Shown piece by piece: positions 1-14,785 of a stretch of 64,000 nucleotides of DNA. The stretch lies in assembly GCA_963768775.1 (NCBI GenBank), contig CAVYIY010000006.1, forward strand, positions 1 through 64,000, in the 5' to 3' direction. Within the stretch, counting starts at the first letter, position 1. The number at the start of each line of letters is the position of its first letter. Position numbers and translations under genes: made by a program. A model generated the notes under the pieces. The model was not told the origin of the DNA, did not search any database, and worked only from the letters and a program-made list of their open reading frames with translations. This DNA comes from FEN-33 sp963768775. Its GTDB lineage: Archaea; Thermoplasmatota; Thermoplasmata; Methanomassiliicoccales; UBA472.

Positions 1-483
1 ACCATGCTTCCCACAGTGGTCGGGTCGGGCTTGGAATGCAAGTTCGCGGAGGTTGATGTTATCGGGCCGGCGCGCCTGATGATCTGCAAGGCCAATGGAT
101 GGTCTGGCATTCGGATCCCGACCTCATCAGACCCAGAGGTGACGATGTCTGGAACGTTCGGCTTCTTGGTGATTATCAGGGTGATCGGGCCGGGCATCAG
201 CTCTGCACCAGCTTGCGCGAAGTCTTATCGAGGACGGCCACGCTCTCCAGCATCTCGATCCCGCTAACCGCCACGGACAATGGCATGTCGAATGGACGCT
301 TCTTGATGACGAAGACGCGCTTGACCGCGGACTCGTCGAACGCGTTCGCCCCCAGGCCGTAAAGAGTCTCTGTGGGTAGACTACCAGCTTTCCCGCCTTC
401 AGTTCGCTGGCGATGCTCTCCACCTCGGTTTCAGGGAGGCAACAGTTGACTTTCCCTTTGCTTGCGCATTTGAGTATCCGCAT
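1..483 (-). pseudogene. Sua5/YrdC-type L-threonylcarbamoyladenylate synthase, broken left copy
   Basis: This is a partial second copy of the sua5 gene on the right arm. Its translation starts MRILKCASKGK and follows the intact copy to KLVVYP. There one base is missing from the CCC run of the conserved YPTETLYGLG motif and the frame is lost. A second single-base deletion lies near the codons for QKLMPGP. If both bases are restored the frame is open to the window edge and closely matches the intact copy. The substitutions are mostly synonymous or conservative, so the disruption is recent or is a sequencing error. Confidence 0.8.
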
Positions 484-484
484 T

Positions 485-1125
485 TCAGTTCTCACCAATC
501 CCGTTCAAGTCTTCCTTGATCCTCTGCTTCCCGTTCCCGCTGGCATATGGCCCGTGTCCTGGGTAGATGCTTTCCGGGCCGAGCTCAAGAGTTTCCTTAT
601 CGAAGTAACCAGGGAGTCGAAATCGCCCGTTGGAAGGTCCCATCGTCCAACGCCGCCGACGAATACCGTGTCGCCGGATATCAGCGCGCCGCTTCCCTTC
701 TCGTGAAGACAGATTGAGCCGATGGTATGGCCGGGCGTATGGATGACCTCGAATTCGTGTTCGCCCGTCGAGAAACGATCACCTTCCGCGATCGACTCGA
801 CCTCCAACGCCTCACTGATCTCCCCGAACATCTTGGAGAGGGTCCCCCAACCATCTCCGTTCCTCACCGGTGCAGCGTCCTCTTGATGAATGAAGACTCT
901 TGCCCCGGTCCGTCTCATTATTTCCGCCGCTCCACCGGTGTGATCGAAATGACAATGCGTCAAGATGATCCGATCAACCTTGTCCAACGACGCGAATCTC
1001 TGAATCCATTGAAGGGTATGAGGATTGCTTCCTCCCGTCCCCGTGTCGACGAGTATCGGCCTTTCCCCTCCGATCAGCACAATATTGCAGTCAGAACCCT
1101 TTCCTGGAAGGAAATGAATGGTCAT
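485..1125 (-). pseudogene. Metallo-beta-lactamase fold hydrolase, frameshifted left copy
   Basis: This is a copy of the intact MBL gene on the right arm. The metal-binding motif HCHFDH (about residues 57-62) and the later HTPGH and GDTVF motifs are present. A single-base deletion near 590 shifts the frame after SIRKLL, so the last 35 or so residues, including the YPGHG metal-ligand motif, are read wrongly. Restoring the base recovers a C-terminus like that of the intact copy, ending at a stop one base before sua5. Substitutions such as I/V, K/R and D/E are conservative. The intact paralogue gives the functional expectation: a glyoxalase-II-like zinc hydrolase of unknown substrate. Confidence 0.8.
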
Positions 1126-1409
1126 TTAGATTTCTGAAGCTGGAAGCATTATTTAACCTCTTCCCTGCTAGATTTATTCTCTTTAGGTTGCCGCCGCGAC
1201 CTGTGATTCTGACCGAGAGGCAATACTTGGGCTGAGGAAGCCAGCAATGCCCGGAAACATGGTCTCCTCAAGCCCGAATGGATAGATTCGAGTTGCTTAC
1301 CGCCCACACAATATATTAATGACAGAGAATATAGATGTGTTACGGTCGCCGATTCCGTAGAAGCCAATAAATAAGGACACAGTGGCTTTATTCACAGGGT
1401 CCCGCTTTG
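1126..1409. promoter_or_regulatory. Divergent promoter region between MBL and sucC (left copy)
   Basis: This is the spacer between the divergent MBL and sucC copies. Next to MBL, on the minus strand, the TATA-like string GGTTAAATAATGC lies about 25-35 bases before the ATG, and it is conserved in the right arm. On the sucC side an AT-rich stretch (about 1310-1375) precedes the gene and is less conserved. No gene is seen in this spacer. Confidence 0.55.
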
Positions 1410-2514
1410 ATGCTATTAGAGTACTCGGGCAAGGAACTGATCCGCAGGTATGGAATTCCTACTCCGGATGGCTACGTCATAAGCGATCCAAGAAGTATCC
1501 CGCCGGTACCTAGACCGATGGTGGTCAAGGCCCAAGTCCAGACTGGCGGAAGGGGTAAGGCAGGTGGCATTCGATTCGGCTCCACGCTCGACCAGGTGAA
1601 AAAGGCAACGAGCGAGATTCTTGACTTGCGAGATATCTGGCAAGTCCGTCAAAGCAGTCTTGATCGAAGAACGTTTGAACGTCTTCCGCGAGATTTACGT
1701 GAGCATGACGATTGACCGAAGCAAACGCTTGCCGATATTGATGATAATCAAGCAAGGAGGGATGGACGTGGAATCAGCCTTCAAGGGGCACGTGTTGACT
1801 TGGGCCGTCCATCCGTTCGTCGGCCTTAGCGATTACGTCGCTCGGGAGGCGGCGGAGTTCTTACAAATGGAAGCGGCACCGCCCAAGCAGCTTTGCGACA
1901 TCCTGGGGAGGCAATGGAAATTGTTTTGGGAGATGGATTGCGAACTGGTGGAGATGAACCCACTGGTCCAGACGGCCGACGGCAAGTTGGTCGCCGCGGA
2001 CGCGAAGGTGGTCATCGATGAGGACGCTGCGTTCCGCCATCCAGAGATCGACTTCCGCGAGCTTGGCCGAACCCCGCTGGAACAAGAGGCCCGTGAAAAG
2101 GGACTCGCCCTGGTAGAACTCGATGGGGAGATTGGCGTCCTTGCCAACGGTGCCGGCCTGACCATGGCCACCCTCGACCTTCTTTCATCATACCATACCA
2201 GGGGGCGGATCTTCCTGGACCTTGGAGGAACGGACAACGAAAAGGTAGTTGAAGAAGCGATGTTTCTCATGTCAAAGGCTGCCCCCAAGATCATTCTGGT
2301 CAACATCTTCGGAGGAATTACCAAATGTGACACCGTGGCCGAGGGAATCCTTGCTGCCCGCGATCGATTAGGCCTCCGCATTCCCATTGTTGTCAGGATA
2401 AGAGGCGTGAACGAAGAGGAGGCGCGGGTCATGCTGCAAAAAGGAGGCGTTGTCGCCTTCCACGATCTGGACCAGGCCTGCGAGAAGGCAGCCTCTTTGA
2501 CGCAGGAGGGCTGA
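1410..2514 (+). pseudogene. sucC: Succinyl-CoA synthetase beta subunit, frameshifted left copy
   Basis: This encodes an ATP-grasp succinyl-CoA ligase beta chain. The N-terminal part reads MLLEYSGKELIRRYGIPTP through the nucleotide-binding motif QVQTGGRGKAGGIRF. One extra base at about 1633 (just after the codons for EILDL) shifts the frame. The rest continues from EISGKSVKAV in another frame to LTQEG. The split protein aligns end to end with the intact right copy at roughly four residues in five by eye, with conservative changes, so it evolved under selection before the frame broke. It is followed two bases later by sucD. Confidence 0.85.
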
Positions 2515-2516
2515 AG

Positions 2517-3323
2517 ATGCTGATGGGGCCGGAGACAAAGGTGTTGGTTCAGGGAATCACTGGTCACCAAGGCGAATATCACACCAAGTCGATGCTGGAA
2601 TCTGGCACGAAGGTTGTGGCGGGGGTGACCCCGGGAAGAGGAGGTTCCAAAGTGCAGGGAGTGAGCGTTTTCGACAGCGTGGGACAGGCAGTAAGCCGCA
2701 CAGAAGCGAACGCCTCGGTCGTCTTCGTTCCGGCGAAGTCTGCCCTGGATTCTGTGCTGGAGGCCATTGAGGCTGGCTTGAAGACCGTGGTAGTGATCTC
2801 CGAGCATATCCCTCAGAAAGACGCTATGATCATGATCGAGTATGGGCATCTCAGAGGATGCCGGATCCTCGGTCCAAATTGTCCTGGCATAACCTCATCC
2901 CGGTATGGCAAGATAGGCATCATGCCGACCCAGATATTCAAAAAGGGTAAGGTCGGGGTCGTCTCTCGCAGCGGTACCCTGACATACGAGATCGTGAACG
3001 CTTTGACCGAAGCGGGCATCGGCCAGTCAACCTGCATTGGAATAGGGGGAGACCGGATCGTTGGGACGTCGCTGATCGAGGCTTTGGAGGATTTCGAGGT
3101 CGACCCAGACACCGAGAGCATCGTGCTGGTCGGCGAGATCGGCGGGACGGCGGAAGAGGAAGCAGCTAGAATAATCAAGGAAAGGATCACCAAGCCAGTC
3201 GTCGCGTATATCGCAGGAAGGACGGCGCCGCCGGGCAAGCGCATGGGGCATGCTGGCGCCATTGTTTCTCGCGGCGCAGGAACGGCATCGAGCAAGATCG
3301 ATGCGCTGGCAAAGCGGGAGTGA
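2517..3323 (+). CDS. sucD: Succinyl-CoA synthetase alpha subunit, left copy with 3' frameshift
   Basis: This is the CoA-binding and phosphohistidine subunit of succinyl-CoA ligase. It has the N-terminal Rossmann CoA-binding domain (KVLVQGITGHQGEYH) and the active-site histidine motif GHAGAIVSRGAGT near the C-terminus. It is nearly collinear with the intact right copy of 282 residues. A missing base after the codons for IDAL replaces the last dozen residues (GVKVASLPAEIPALL in the intact copy) with KRE and an early stop. Loss of this tail might be tolerated, but since every other protein gene in this arm is also broken I regard it as part of the same pattern. Confidence 0.85.
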   Translation: MLMGPETKVLVQGITGHQGEYHTKSMLESGTKVVAGVTPGRGGSKVQGVSVFDSVGQAVSRTEANASVVFVPAKSALDSVLEAIEAGLKTVVVISEHIPQKDAMIMIEYGHLRGCRILGPNCPGITSSRYGKIGIMPTQIFKKGKVGVVSRSGTLTYEIVNALTEAGIGQSTCIGIGGDRIVGTSLIEALEDFEVDPDTESIVLVGEIGGTAEEEAARIIKERITKPVVAYIAGRTAPPGKRMGHAGAIVSRGAGTASSKIDALAKRE

Positions 3324-3536
3324 AAGTCGCATCTTTGCCGGCGGAAATCCCCGCCTTATTGCGATTACTATCTATCTAACGTAGAAGGGGCATGATTATT
3401 GAGCGAAACACCGTGCCTAATTCGCTCTGTTCCTCGAGTGAAGCCTGAGCCTAATTCCGCTGCTCTCTTCGAATGGACAAAGATGGTGTTTGCGAGGAGG
3501 CTGAGCCAGCATATTCAAGATAAACGATCGCGAAAC

Positions 3537-3564
3537 TGTTAAATAGCACCCCTCTACTAGGGGT
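3537..3564 (+). promoter_or_regulatory. Upstream 23S promoter with palindromic operator-like site (left)
   Basis: A TATA-like GTTAAATAG is followed within two bases by the perfect inverted repeat ACCCCT-N5-AGGGGT. The palindrome would cover the stretch between TATA box and transcription start, the usual place for an archaeal repressor site. The same arrangement is kept in the right arm with a changed loop but unchanged arms. Confidence 0.45.
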
Positions 3565-3628
3565 AATTCCCGCGCTCTGGGGAGCGCAGGCGTGTTCCGT
3601 GACTCAAGCGGTACCAGTCTGGAACAAT

Positions 3629-3691
3629 GTATAAATATAACCTCGGGCATCGAGGGGCTCACTGCGCCGCCCGTATAATGGACGCGGTGAG
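3629..3691 (+). promoter_or_regulatory. Proximal 23S rRNA promoter and leader hairpin (left)
   Basis: The TATA box TATAAATATAA lies about 190 bases before the mature 23S 5' end. Shortly downstream CTCACTGCG pairs with CGCGGTGAG, giving a leader hairpin. The right copy keeps the stem with a G-C to G-U change. The leader after it is more conserved between arms than the variable regions of the rRNA itself. Confidence 0.55.
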
Positions 3692-3824
3692 TTGTTAAGA
3701 TGAGAAGTGCACCCGGAAAGTGAATTTTCGGGGAAGTGGAAAGAGCGGTGGAGACAAGGAAGGTGTTTCCGTCGGGCTCGAATCATCCAATCACACGCAA
3801 TCCTGGACGTATGTTAAGCCGACA

Positions 3825-6745
<2,921 letters not shown>

Positions 6746-6755
6746 TTGCAATACC

Positions 6756-6780
6756 GGTTAACGCCCGAAACGGCTTAACC
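6756..6780 (+). terminator. Hairpin just downstream of 23S rRNA (left)
   Basis: GGTTAA and TTAACC close a short stem containing GCC/GGC with a CGAAAC-type loop, directly after the rRNA 3' end. The same hairpin follows the right copy. It could be a terminator or part of a processing site. Confidence 0.45.
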
Positions 6781-6870
6781 GCCATACAGGATGCGTGTGA
6801 ATACCTTCAACCTTCTCCACTGTATTCCTTCTGATTCTATATCGAATTTGATCGTAGAATTGAATTGCCA

Positions 6871-7274
6871 CGAGCCAAGCTGAACAAACAGCTCGTTCAT
6901 GAACGATGATTCCCGTTGATCAAGGCCACCGGAGTTCCATTTTCCGCCAATGGGATGATTACCTCCAAAACACCTATCGATGATTTGTTATCAGCGGCAA
7001 TGACCATCGATGATCAGGATATCATTCTCTGGTGTGACCGATAATGAACCGATATCCTCGATGAACATCACACGGATCGGTGGTTTGTCTCAAAGCGTCT
7101 TTGGCAACACCAGAAATATCTGAGATCCCGAGTACGATGACCGAATCGTTTGCTGAAATCTGGGGCTTTCCAAGGGACACGTCTTACTTGGTTGATCAGA
7201 ACCGACAAACACAATGAAGAGCCGACCAAGAGGCAGGTAACGCCCAATGCCATCAGGAATTGTCTCCCGATCAT
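6871..7274 (-). pseudogene. Secreted/membrane-anchored hypothetical protein, broken left copy
   Basis: This is a remnant of the intact gene in the right arm. It begins MIGRQFLMALGVTCLLVGSS and is nearly identical at the nucleotide level for about 400 bases, but several one- and two-base indels break the frame from residue 25 onwards. The last 60 or so codons are missing: after the codons for QLGS the sequence jumps to the region just upstream of the 23S 3' end, a deletion of about 280 bp relative to the right arm. It converges on the left 23S gene. Confidence 0.8.
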
Positions 7275-7567
7275 TTTCCGCATTCCTTCAGCTCATTCTC
7301 ATATTTCATAATCGAACTTACCATCAGTGCTCATCGCTTCTCCTTGCTTGCTCGTCAAGAGGAACCACGCAATATCGATTATTAAATTGTTTACCGTTCT
7401 TGAGAATCAAGAGCTCCAATTGAATATCGCTCATTCGTTCAATCATGAAGTCGATTCAGAATCTAATCGCGGAGTTGACATGATGTGATGTTGGCAACGA
7501 AGCTAATATACGCAGTGGCTTTGTTATCTGAACTTAATCGAGATACATTACTTTGGAGATCGAGCAG

Positions 7568-8361
7568 ATGAGCGATGAGGCGCCAGAAAGTCTGAGAAAG
7601 CTTCTTGACACGCACCCTTGTTTCAACGAGAAAGCATGCAATAACTTCTCCATGCATGCACATACCTGTCGCTCCCGCTTGCAACGCCCAATGCAACTAC
7701 TGCAATCGCAAGTACGATTGCACCAACGAATCTCGACCGAGGGGTCCTGTCACCCGAAGAATCGGTGGCGAAGCTGATGTAAAGACGAAGGGACCTAGCG
7801 TCATCGGTATCGCTGGCACGGAGAACCGATTCGCGAACGAGAACACCTTCAAGGCGCTCGGCAAGGAATTTCCAGAGATGACCTTGTGTCTGAGCACCAA
7901 CGGGCTCAATCTGCCAATGCAGGTGGAAAGGCTGAAGAAGCTTGGCGTCAAGTTCATCACCGTGACGCTACCGTTGATCCGGAGATCGCGGCGAAAGAGA
8001 TGTACCAGTTCGTCGTCTTCTGGGAGGCAAGGTCCTGATGGGTGTTGCCGCCGGCGAGCGAATGATCAAGAACCAGCGTGAAGGCGTCCGCCTTGCCGCT
8101 GTAGCGGGCACGCGAGCGAAAGTGAACACCGTCATGGTGCCTGGCGCTCATGCTTACGACATCCCCGCCGTGGCCAAGAAGGTCAAGGAGTTGGGGGCTT
8201 ACATCGTAAACATCATTCCTTTGATTCCGGTGCCTGGAACGACCTTTGCCGACATGAGGGCGCCAACGCCGCGAGAGAGAGAAAGGAATTGCAGGACATC
8301 TGCGAACCGAAGATCAAGCAGATGCGCCATTGCCGGATGTGCCGCGCAGACGCTATCGGCC
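7568..8361 (+). pseudogene. NifB-family radical SAM protein, broken left copy
   Basis: This is a copy of the nifB homologue from the right arm. Long stretches are identical, including the codons for SLRKLLDTHPCFNEKACNNF and the cluster-binding CNAQCNYC. They are interrupted every 30-100 bases by small deletions or substituted clusters, for example losses of about 11 and 9 bases. No long frame survives. The copy ends abruptly in the codons for CRADAIG, where it meets the C-terminal part of the opposite copy head-on. The error pattern is more like an uncorrected read than normal gene decay. Confidence 0.8.
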
Positions 8362-9431
8362 ACTGGTTCGTCCAATCTCGCCTCAACCTGAATCTTCCCC
8401 AATTGCACTAAGCTGCCTTCTTCCACCTGGAATGAATAGAATGAATCTGTCTGCCCGAAGCCCTGGTCGACCGCGCGGCCATCGCTGCTCGCCACCGCGA
8501 TCTTGTACTTCGTCTTCCCCTCCATCTCGATGGTGAAGGGAATGCCGGCCAGTGGCTCTTCCATTCCGCACGAATAATGCGCGAACTCTGATGAACGGTC
8601 TTCTCCCAGCAGGCCGATAGCGTCTGCGCGGCACATCCGGCAATGGCGCATCTGCTTGATCTTCGGTTCGCAGATGTCCTGCAATTCCTTTCTCTCTCGC
8701 GGCGTTGGCGCCCTCATGTCGGCAAAGGTCGTTCCAGGCACCGGAATCAAAGGAATGATGTTTACGATGTAAGCCCCCAACTCCTTGACCTTCTTGGCCA
8801 CGGCGGGGATGTGGTCAGCGTTGACGCCAGGCACCATGACGGTGTTCACTTTCACTAGCATGCCCGCTTCAGCGGCAAGGCGGACGCCTTCGAGCTGGTT
8901 CTTGATCATTCGCTCGCCGGCGGCAACATCCTTCAGGACTTTGCCCTCCCAGACGACGAACTGGTACATCTTCGCCGCGATTTCCGGATCAACGGCATTT
9001 ATCGTCACGGTGATGAACTTGACGCCAAGCTTCTTCAGCCTTTCCACCAGCATTGGCAGATTGAGCCCGTTGGTGCTCAGACACAAGGTCATCTCTGGAA
9101 ATTCCTTGCCGATTAATTCGAGCGCCTTGAAGGTGTTCTCGTTCGCCAATGGGTCTCCCGGTCCAGCGATACCGATGACGCTGAGGTTCGGTACCTTCGT
9201 CTTTACATAGCGGATCTTCGCCACCGATTCTTCGGGTGACAGGACGTCGCTTGTGACCCCTGGTCGAGATTCGTTGGTGCAATCGTACTTGCGATTGCAG
9301 TAGTTGCATTGGGCGTTGCAAGCGGGAGCGACAGGTATGTGCATGCGTGCGAAGTTATTGCATGCTTTCTCGTTGAAACAAGGGTGCGTGTCAAGAAGCT
9401 TTCTCAGACTTTCTGGCACCTCATCGCTCAT
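8199..9431 (-). CDS. nifB: NifB-family radical SAM protein, 3' end lost at the inverted-repeat centre
   Basis: NifB makes the NifB-co/L-cluster precursor for nitrogenase-type cofactors, and methanogens generally carry it. The radical SAM motif CNAQCNYC is near residue 40, and the NifB signature CRMCRADAIGLLGED near residue 265. A NifX-like cofactor-binding domain begins at YKIAVASSDGRAVDQGFG. That domain stops after about 45 residues because the gene crosses the axis of the inverted repeat near 8362. The final 54 or so codons are antisense of the other copy and are not native protein. Start taken at the ATG preceded by GGAG. A divergent secreted protein gene lies upstream. Confidence 0.85.
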   Translation of the reverse strand: MSDEVPESLRKLLDTHPCFNEKACNNFARMHIPVAPACNAQCNYCNRKYDCTNESRPGVTSDVLSPEESVAKIRYVKTKVPNLSVIGIAGPGDPLANENTFKALELIGKEFPEMTLCLSTNGLNLPMLVERLKKLGVKFITVTINAVDPEIAAKMYQFVVWEGKVLKDVAAGERMIKNQLEGVRLAAEAGMLVKVNTVMVPGVNADHIPAVAKKVKELGAYIVNIIPLIPVPGTTFADMRAPTPRERKELQDICEPKIKQMRHCRMCRADAIGLLGEDRSSEFAHYSCGMEEPLAGIPFTIEMEGKTKYKIAVASSDGRAVDQGFGQTDSFYSFQVEEGSLVQLGKIQVEARLDEPVADSVCAAHPAMAHLLDLRFADVLQFLSLSRGVGALMSAKVVPGTGIKGMMFTM

Positions 9432-9737
9432 CTGCTCGATCTCCAAAGTAATGTATCTCGATTAGTTCAGATAATAAAGCCACTGCGTATATTAGCTTCG
9501 TTGCCAACGGTTGCATCTCAACTCGGCGATTTAGATTCTGAATCGACTTCATGATTGAACGAAATGAGCGATATTCAATTGGAGCGCTTGACTTCTCTCA
9601 AGAACGGTAAACAATTTAATAATCGATATTGCGTAGTTCTCTTGAGGAGTGAGCGAGCAAGGAGAAGCGATAGCGCTGAACAGATGGTGGGTCTGTTCGA
9701 TTATGAAATATGAGAATTAGCTCAAGGGATATGCAAA

Positions 9738-10325
9738 ATGATCGGGAGACAATTCTTGATGGCATTGGGCGTTACCTGCCTCTTGGTCGGCTCTTCAATT
9801 GCCTTTGTCGGTTCTGAGATTCAACCAAGTAACATTGTCCCTTGGAAAGCCCCAGATTTCACAAACAATTCGGTCATCGTACTCGGGATCTCGGATATTT
9901 CTGGTGTTGCCAAAGACGCTTTGAGACAAACCACCGATCGTGTGATGTTCATCGAGGATATCGGTTCATTATCGGTCACACCAGAGAAGGATATCCTGAT
10001 CATCGATGGTCATTGGCTGAATAACGAATCATCGATAGGTGTTTTGGAGGTAATCATCCCATTGGCGGAAAATGGAACCCCCGTGGCCTTGATCGACGGG
10101 AATGCATCGTTCATGAACGAGCTGTTTGTTCAGCTTGGCTCGAGGGTTCAAGGAAGTTATCAAGACGGAGCCGATGTCTATGGTTATAAGGCTTCTCCGA
10201 CATGCCAAGGATGGGGCTGCATATGGACTGGTTTCAACGGTGACGACGGATATTACGCGACAATGGCCACCTTCATCGAGGCCTACGAATGGGGTGGTGA
10301 ATTCCTGAGCAATACTCCACCTTGA
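9738..10325 (+). CDS. Membrane-anchored or secreted hypothetical protein
   Basis: This 195-residue protein has a hydrophobic N-terminal segment (about residues 7-25, LMALGVTCLLVGSS) that looks like a signal anchor or signal peptide. The rest is soluble, predicted outside the cell. Two segments, SVIVLGISDISG and KDILIIDGHWL, look like strands and turns of an alpha/beta domain. Three cysteines lie near the C-terminus (PTCQGWGCIW includes two). I do not recognise the family. It is divergent from nifB and convergent with the 23S gene. A degraded copy lies in the left arm. Confidence 0.7.
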   Translation: MIGRQFLMALGVTCLLVGSSIAFVGSEIQPSNIVPWKAPDFTNNSVIVLGISDISGVAKDALRQTTDRVMFIEDIGSLSVTPEKDILIIDGHWLNNESSIGVLEVIIPLAENGTPVALIDGNASFMNELFVQLGSRVQGSYQDGADVYGYKASPTCQGWGCIWTGFNGDDGYYATMATFIEAYEWGGEFLSNTPP

Positions 10326-10507
10326 AGCGCATCTTGGGATTCTCTATTGATGAAGATGTGCCAGAATGAAGGATGCCACTATCGCATCGACCGCAATCAC
10401 ATCGATGCTGATGGCAATATCAATTCCACGATCATTCGAAAGAAGAATAGAGAGGATATTGTAAAGGATTGGAGAAGATGAGAAGGTACACACGCAACCT
10501 GTATGAC

Positions 10508-10532
10508 GGTTAAGCCGTTTCGGGCGTTAACC
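10508..10532 (-). terminator. Hairpin just downstream of 23S rRNA (right)
   Basis: This is the same GGTTAA/TTAACC hairpin as in the left arm, placed directly after the 3' end of the minus-strand 23S gene. It is a possible terminator or processing stem. Confidence 0.45.
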
Positions 10533-10539
10533 GGTATTG

Positions 10540-13465
<2,926 letters not shown>

Positions 13466-13609
13466 ATAAGCCACTGACTGTCGGCTTAACATACGTCCAG
13501 GATTGCGTGTGATTGGATCATCGAGCCCACAGAGACACCTTCCTTGTCTCCACCGCTCTTTCCACTTCCCCGAAAATTCACTTTCCGGGTGCACTTCTCA
13601 TCTTAACAA

Positions 13610-13673
13610 CTCACCGCATCCATTGTATGGTGCGGCGCAGTGAGCCCCTCGATGCCCGAGGTTATATTTATAC
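13610..13673 (-). promoter_or_regulatory. Proximal 23S rRNA promoter and leader hairpin (right)
   Basis: On the minus strand the TATA box TATAAATATAACC precedes a leader hairpin, CTCACTGCG pairing with TGCGGTGAG. Both are conserved with the left arm, with one pair changed from G-C to G-U. Confidence 0.55.
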
Positions 13674-13737
13674 ATTGTTCCAGACTGGTACCGCTAGAGT
13701 CACGGAACCCGCCCATGCTCCCCAGAGCACGGGAATT

Positions 13738-13764
13738 ACCCCTAGTATAGGGGTGCTATTTAAC
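13738..13764 (-). promoter_or_regulatory. Upstream 23S promoter with palindromic operator-like site (right)
   Basis: On the minus strand GTTAAATAG is followed by ACCCCT-N5-AGGGGT, as in the left arm. The palindrome arms are unchanged while the spacer between them differs, which suggests the arms are what is selected. Confidence 0.45.
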
Positions 13765-13934
13765 AGTTTCGCGATTGTTTATCCCGGATATGCTGGCTTG
13801 GCTCCTCGAAAACACCATCTTTGTCCATTCGCGAGCATCGGCAAAAAGGCTCGGGTTTCTCTTGGGGAACAAGCGGGTTAGCACGGTGTTTTTCTCTAAA
13901 GCATCGCGCTCATTCTACGTTAGCTAGATAGTAA

Positions 13935-14783
13935 TCACAATAGGGCGGGGATTTCCGCCGGCAAAGATGCGACTTTCACTCCCGCTTTGCTTAGCGCTTC
14001 GATCTTGCTCGAGGCCGTTCCCGCCCCCCGAGAAATGATAGCGCCAGCATGTCCCATGCGCTTGCCCGGTGGCGCAGTCCTCCCCGCTATGTAGGCGACG
14101 ACTGGCTTGCTGATCCTCTCCTTGATCAATTGAGCCGCCTCTTCCTCCGCCGTTCCGCCAATCTCGCCGACCAGCACGATGCTCTCGGTGTCTGGGTCGG
14201 CCTGGAAATCCTCCAAGATCTCGTTCAGCGAGGTTCCCACGATCCGGTCTCCGCCAATTCCTACGCAGGTGGATTGGCCTATGCCAGCCTCGGTCAGCGC
14301 GTTCACGATCTCGTACGTTAGCGTTCCGCTGCGGGAGACGACGCCGACCTTTCCCTTCTTGAATATCTGGGTCGGCATGATACCCATCTTTCCGTATCGG
14401 GATGAGGTGATGCCTGGGCAATTGGGACCGAGGATCCGGCATCCTTTGAGGTGCCCGTATTCAATCATGATCAGCGCATCCTTCTGAGGGATGTGCTCCG
14501 AGATCACCACGACGGTCTTCAGGCCGGCATCGATCGCCTCCACCACGGCGTCCAGGGCGGACCTGGCCGGAACGAAGACAACGGAGGCGTTCGCCCCGGT
14601 GCTGCTGGCGGCTTGTCCTACACTATCGAAGACGCTCACCCCTTGCACTTTGGAGCCGCCTCTGCCAGGGGTCACCCCGGCGACCACTTTGGTACCGAAG
14701 TCCAGCATCGATCTGGTATGATATTCGCCTTGGTGCCCTGTGATCCCTTGAACGAGTACCTTTGTCTCCGGCCCCATCAGCAT
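13935..14783 (-). CDS. sucD: Succinyl-CoA synthetase (ADP-forming) alpha subunit
   Basis: This is the CoA-binding subunit that carries the phosphohistidine in succinyl-CoA + ADP + Pi to succinate + CoA + ATP. The 282 residues match family length. The CoA-binding Rossmann motif KVLVQGITGHQGEYH is at the N-terminus, PNCPGI lies mid-protein, and the active-site loop GHAGAIISRGAGT is near residue 255. Start chosen at the ATG two bases after the sucC stop, where the protein begins MLMGPETK. It is co-transcribed with sucC in the order sucC-sucD, with the 23S gene downstream on the same strand. In methanogens the pair would serve a partial citric-acid cycle. Confidence 0.95.
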   Translation of the reverse strand: MLMGPETKVLVQGITGHQGEYHTRSMLDFGTKVVAGVTPGRGGSKVQGVSVFDSVGQAASSTGANASVVFVPARSALDAVVEAIDAGLKTVVVISEHIPQKDALIMIEYGHLKGCRILGPNCPGITSSRYGKMGIMPTQIFKKGKVGVVSRSGTLTYEIVNALTEAGIGQSTCVGIGGDRIVGTSLNEILEDFQADPDTESIVLVGEIGGTAEEEAAQLIKERISKPVVAYIAGRTAPPGKRMGHAGAIISRGAGTASSKIEALSKAGVKVASLPAEIPALL

Positions 14784-14785
14784 CC

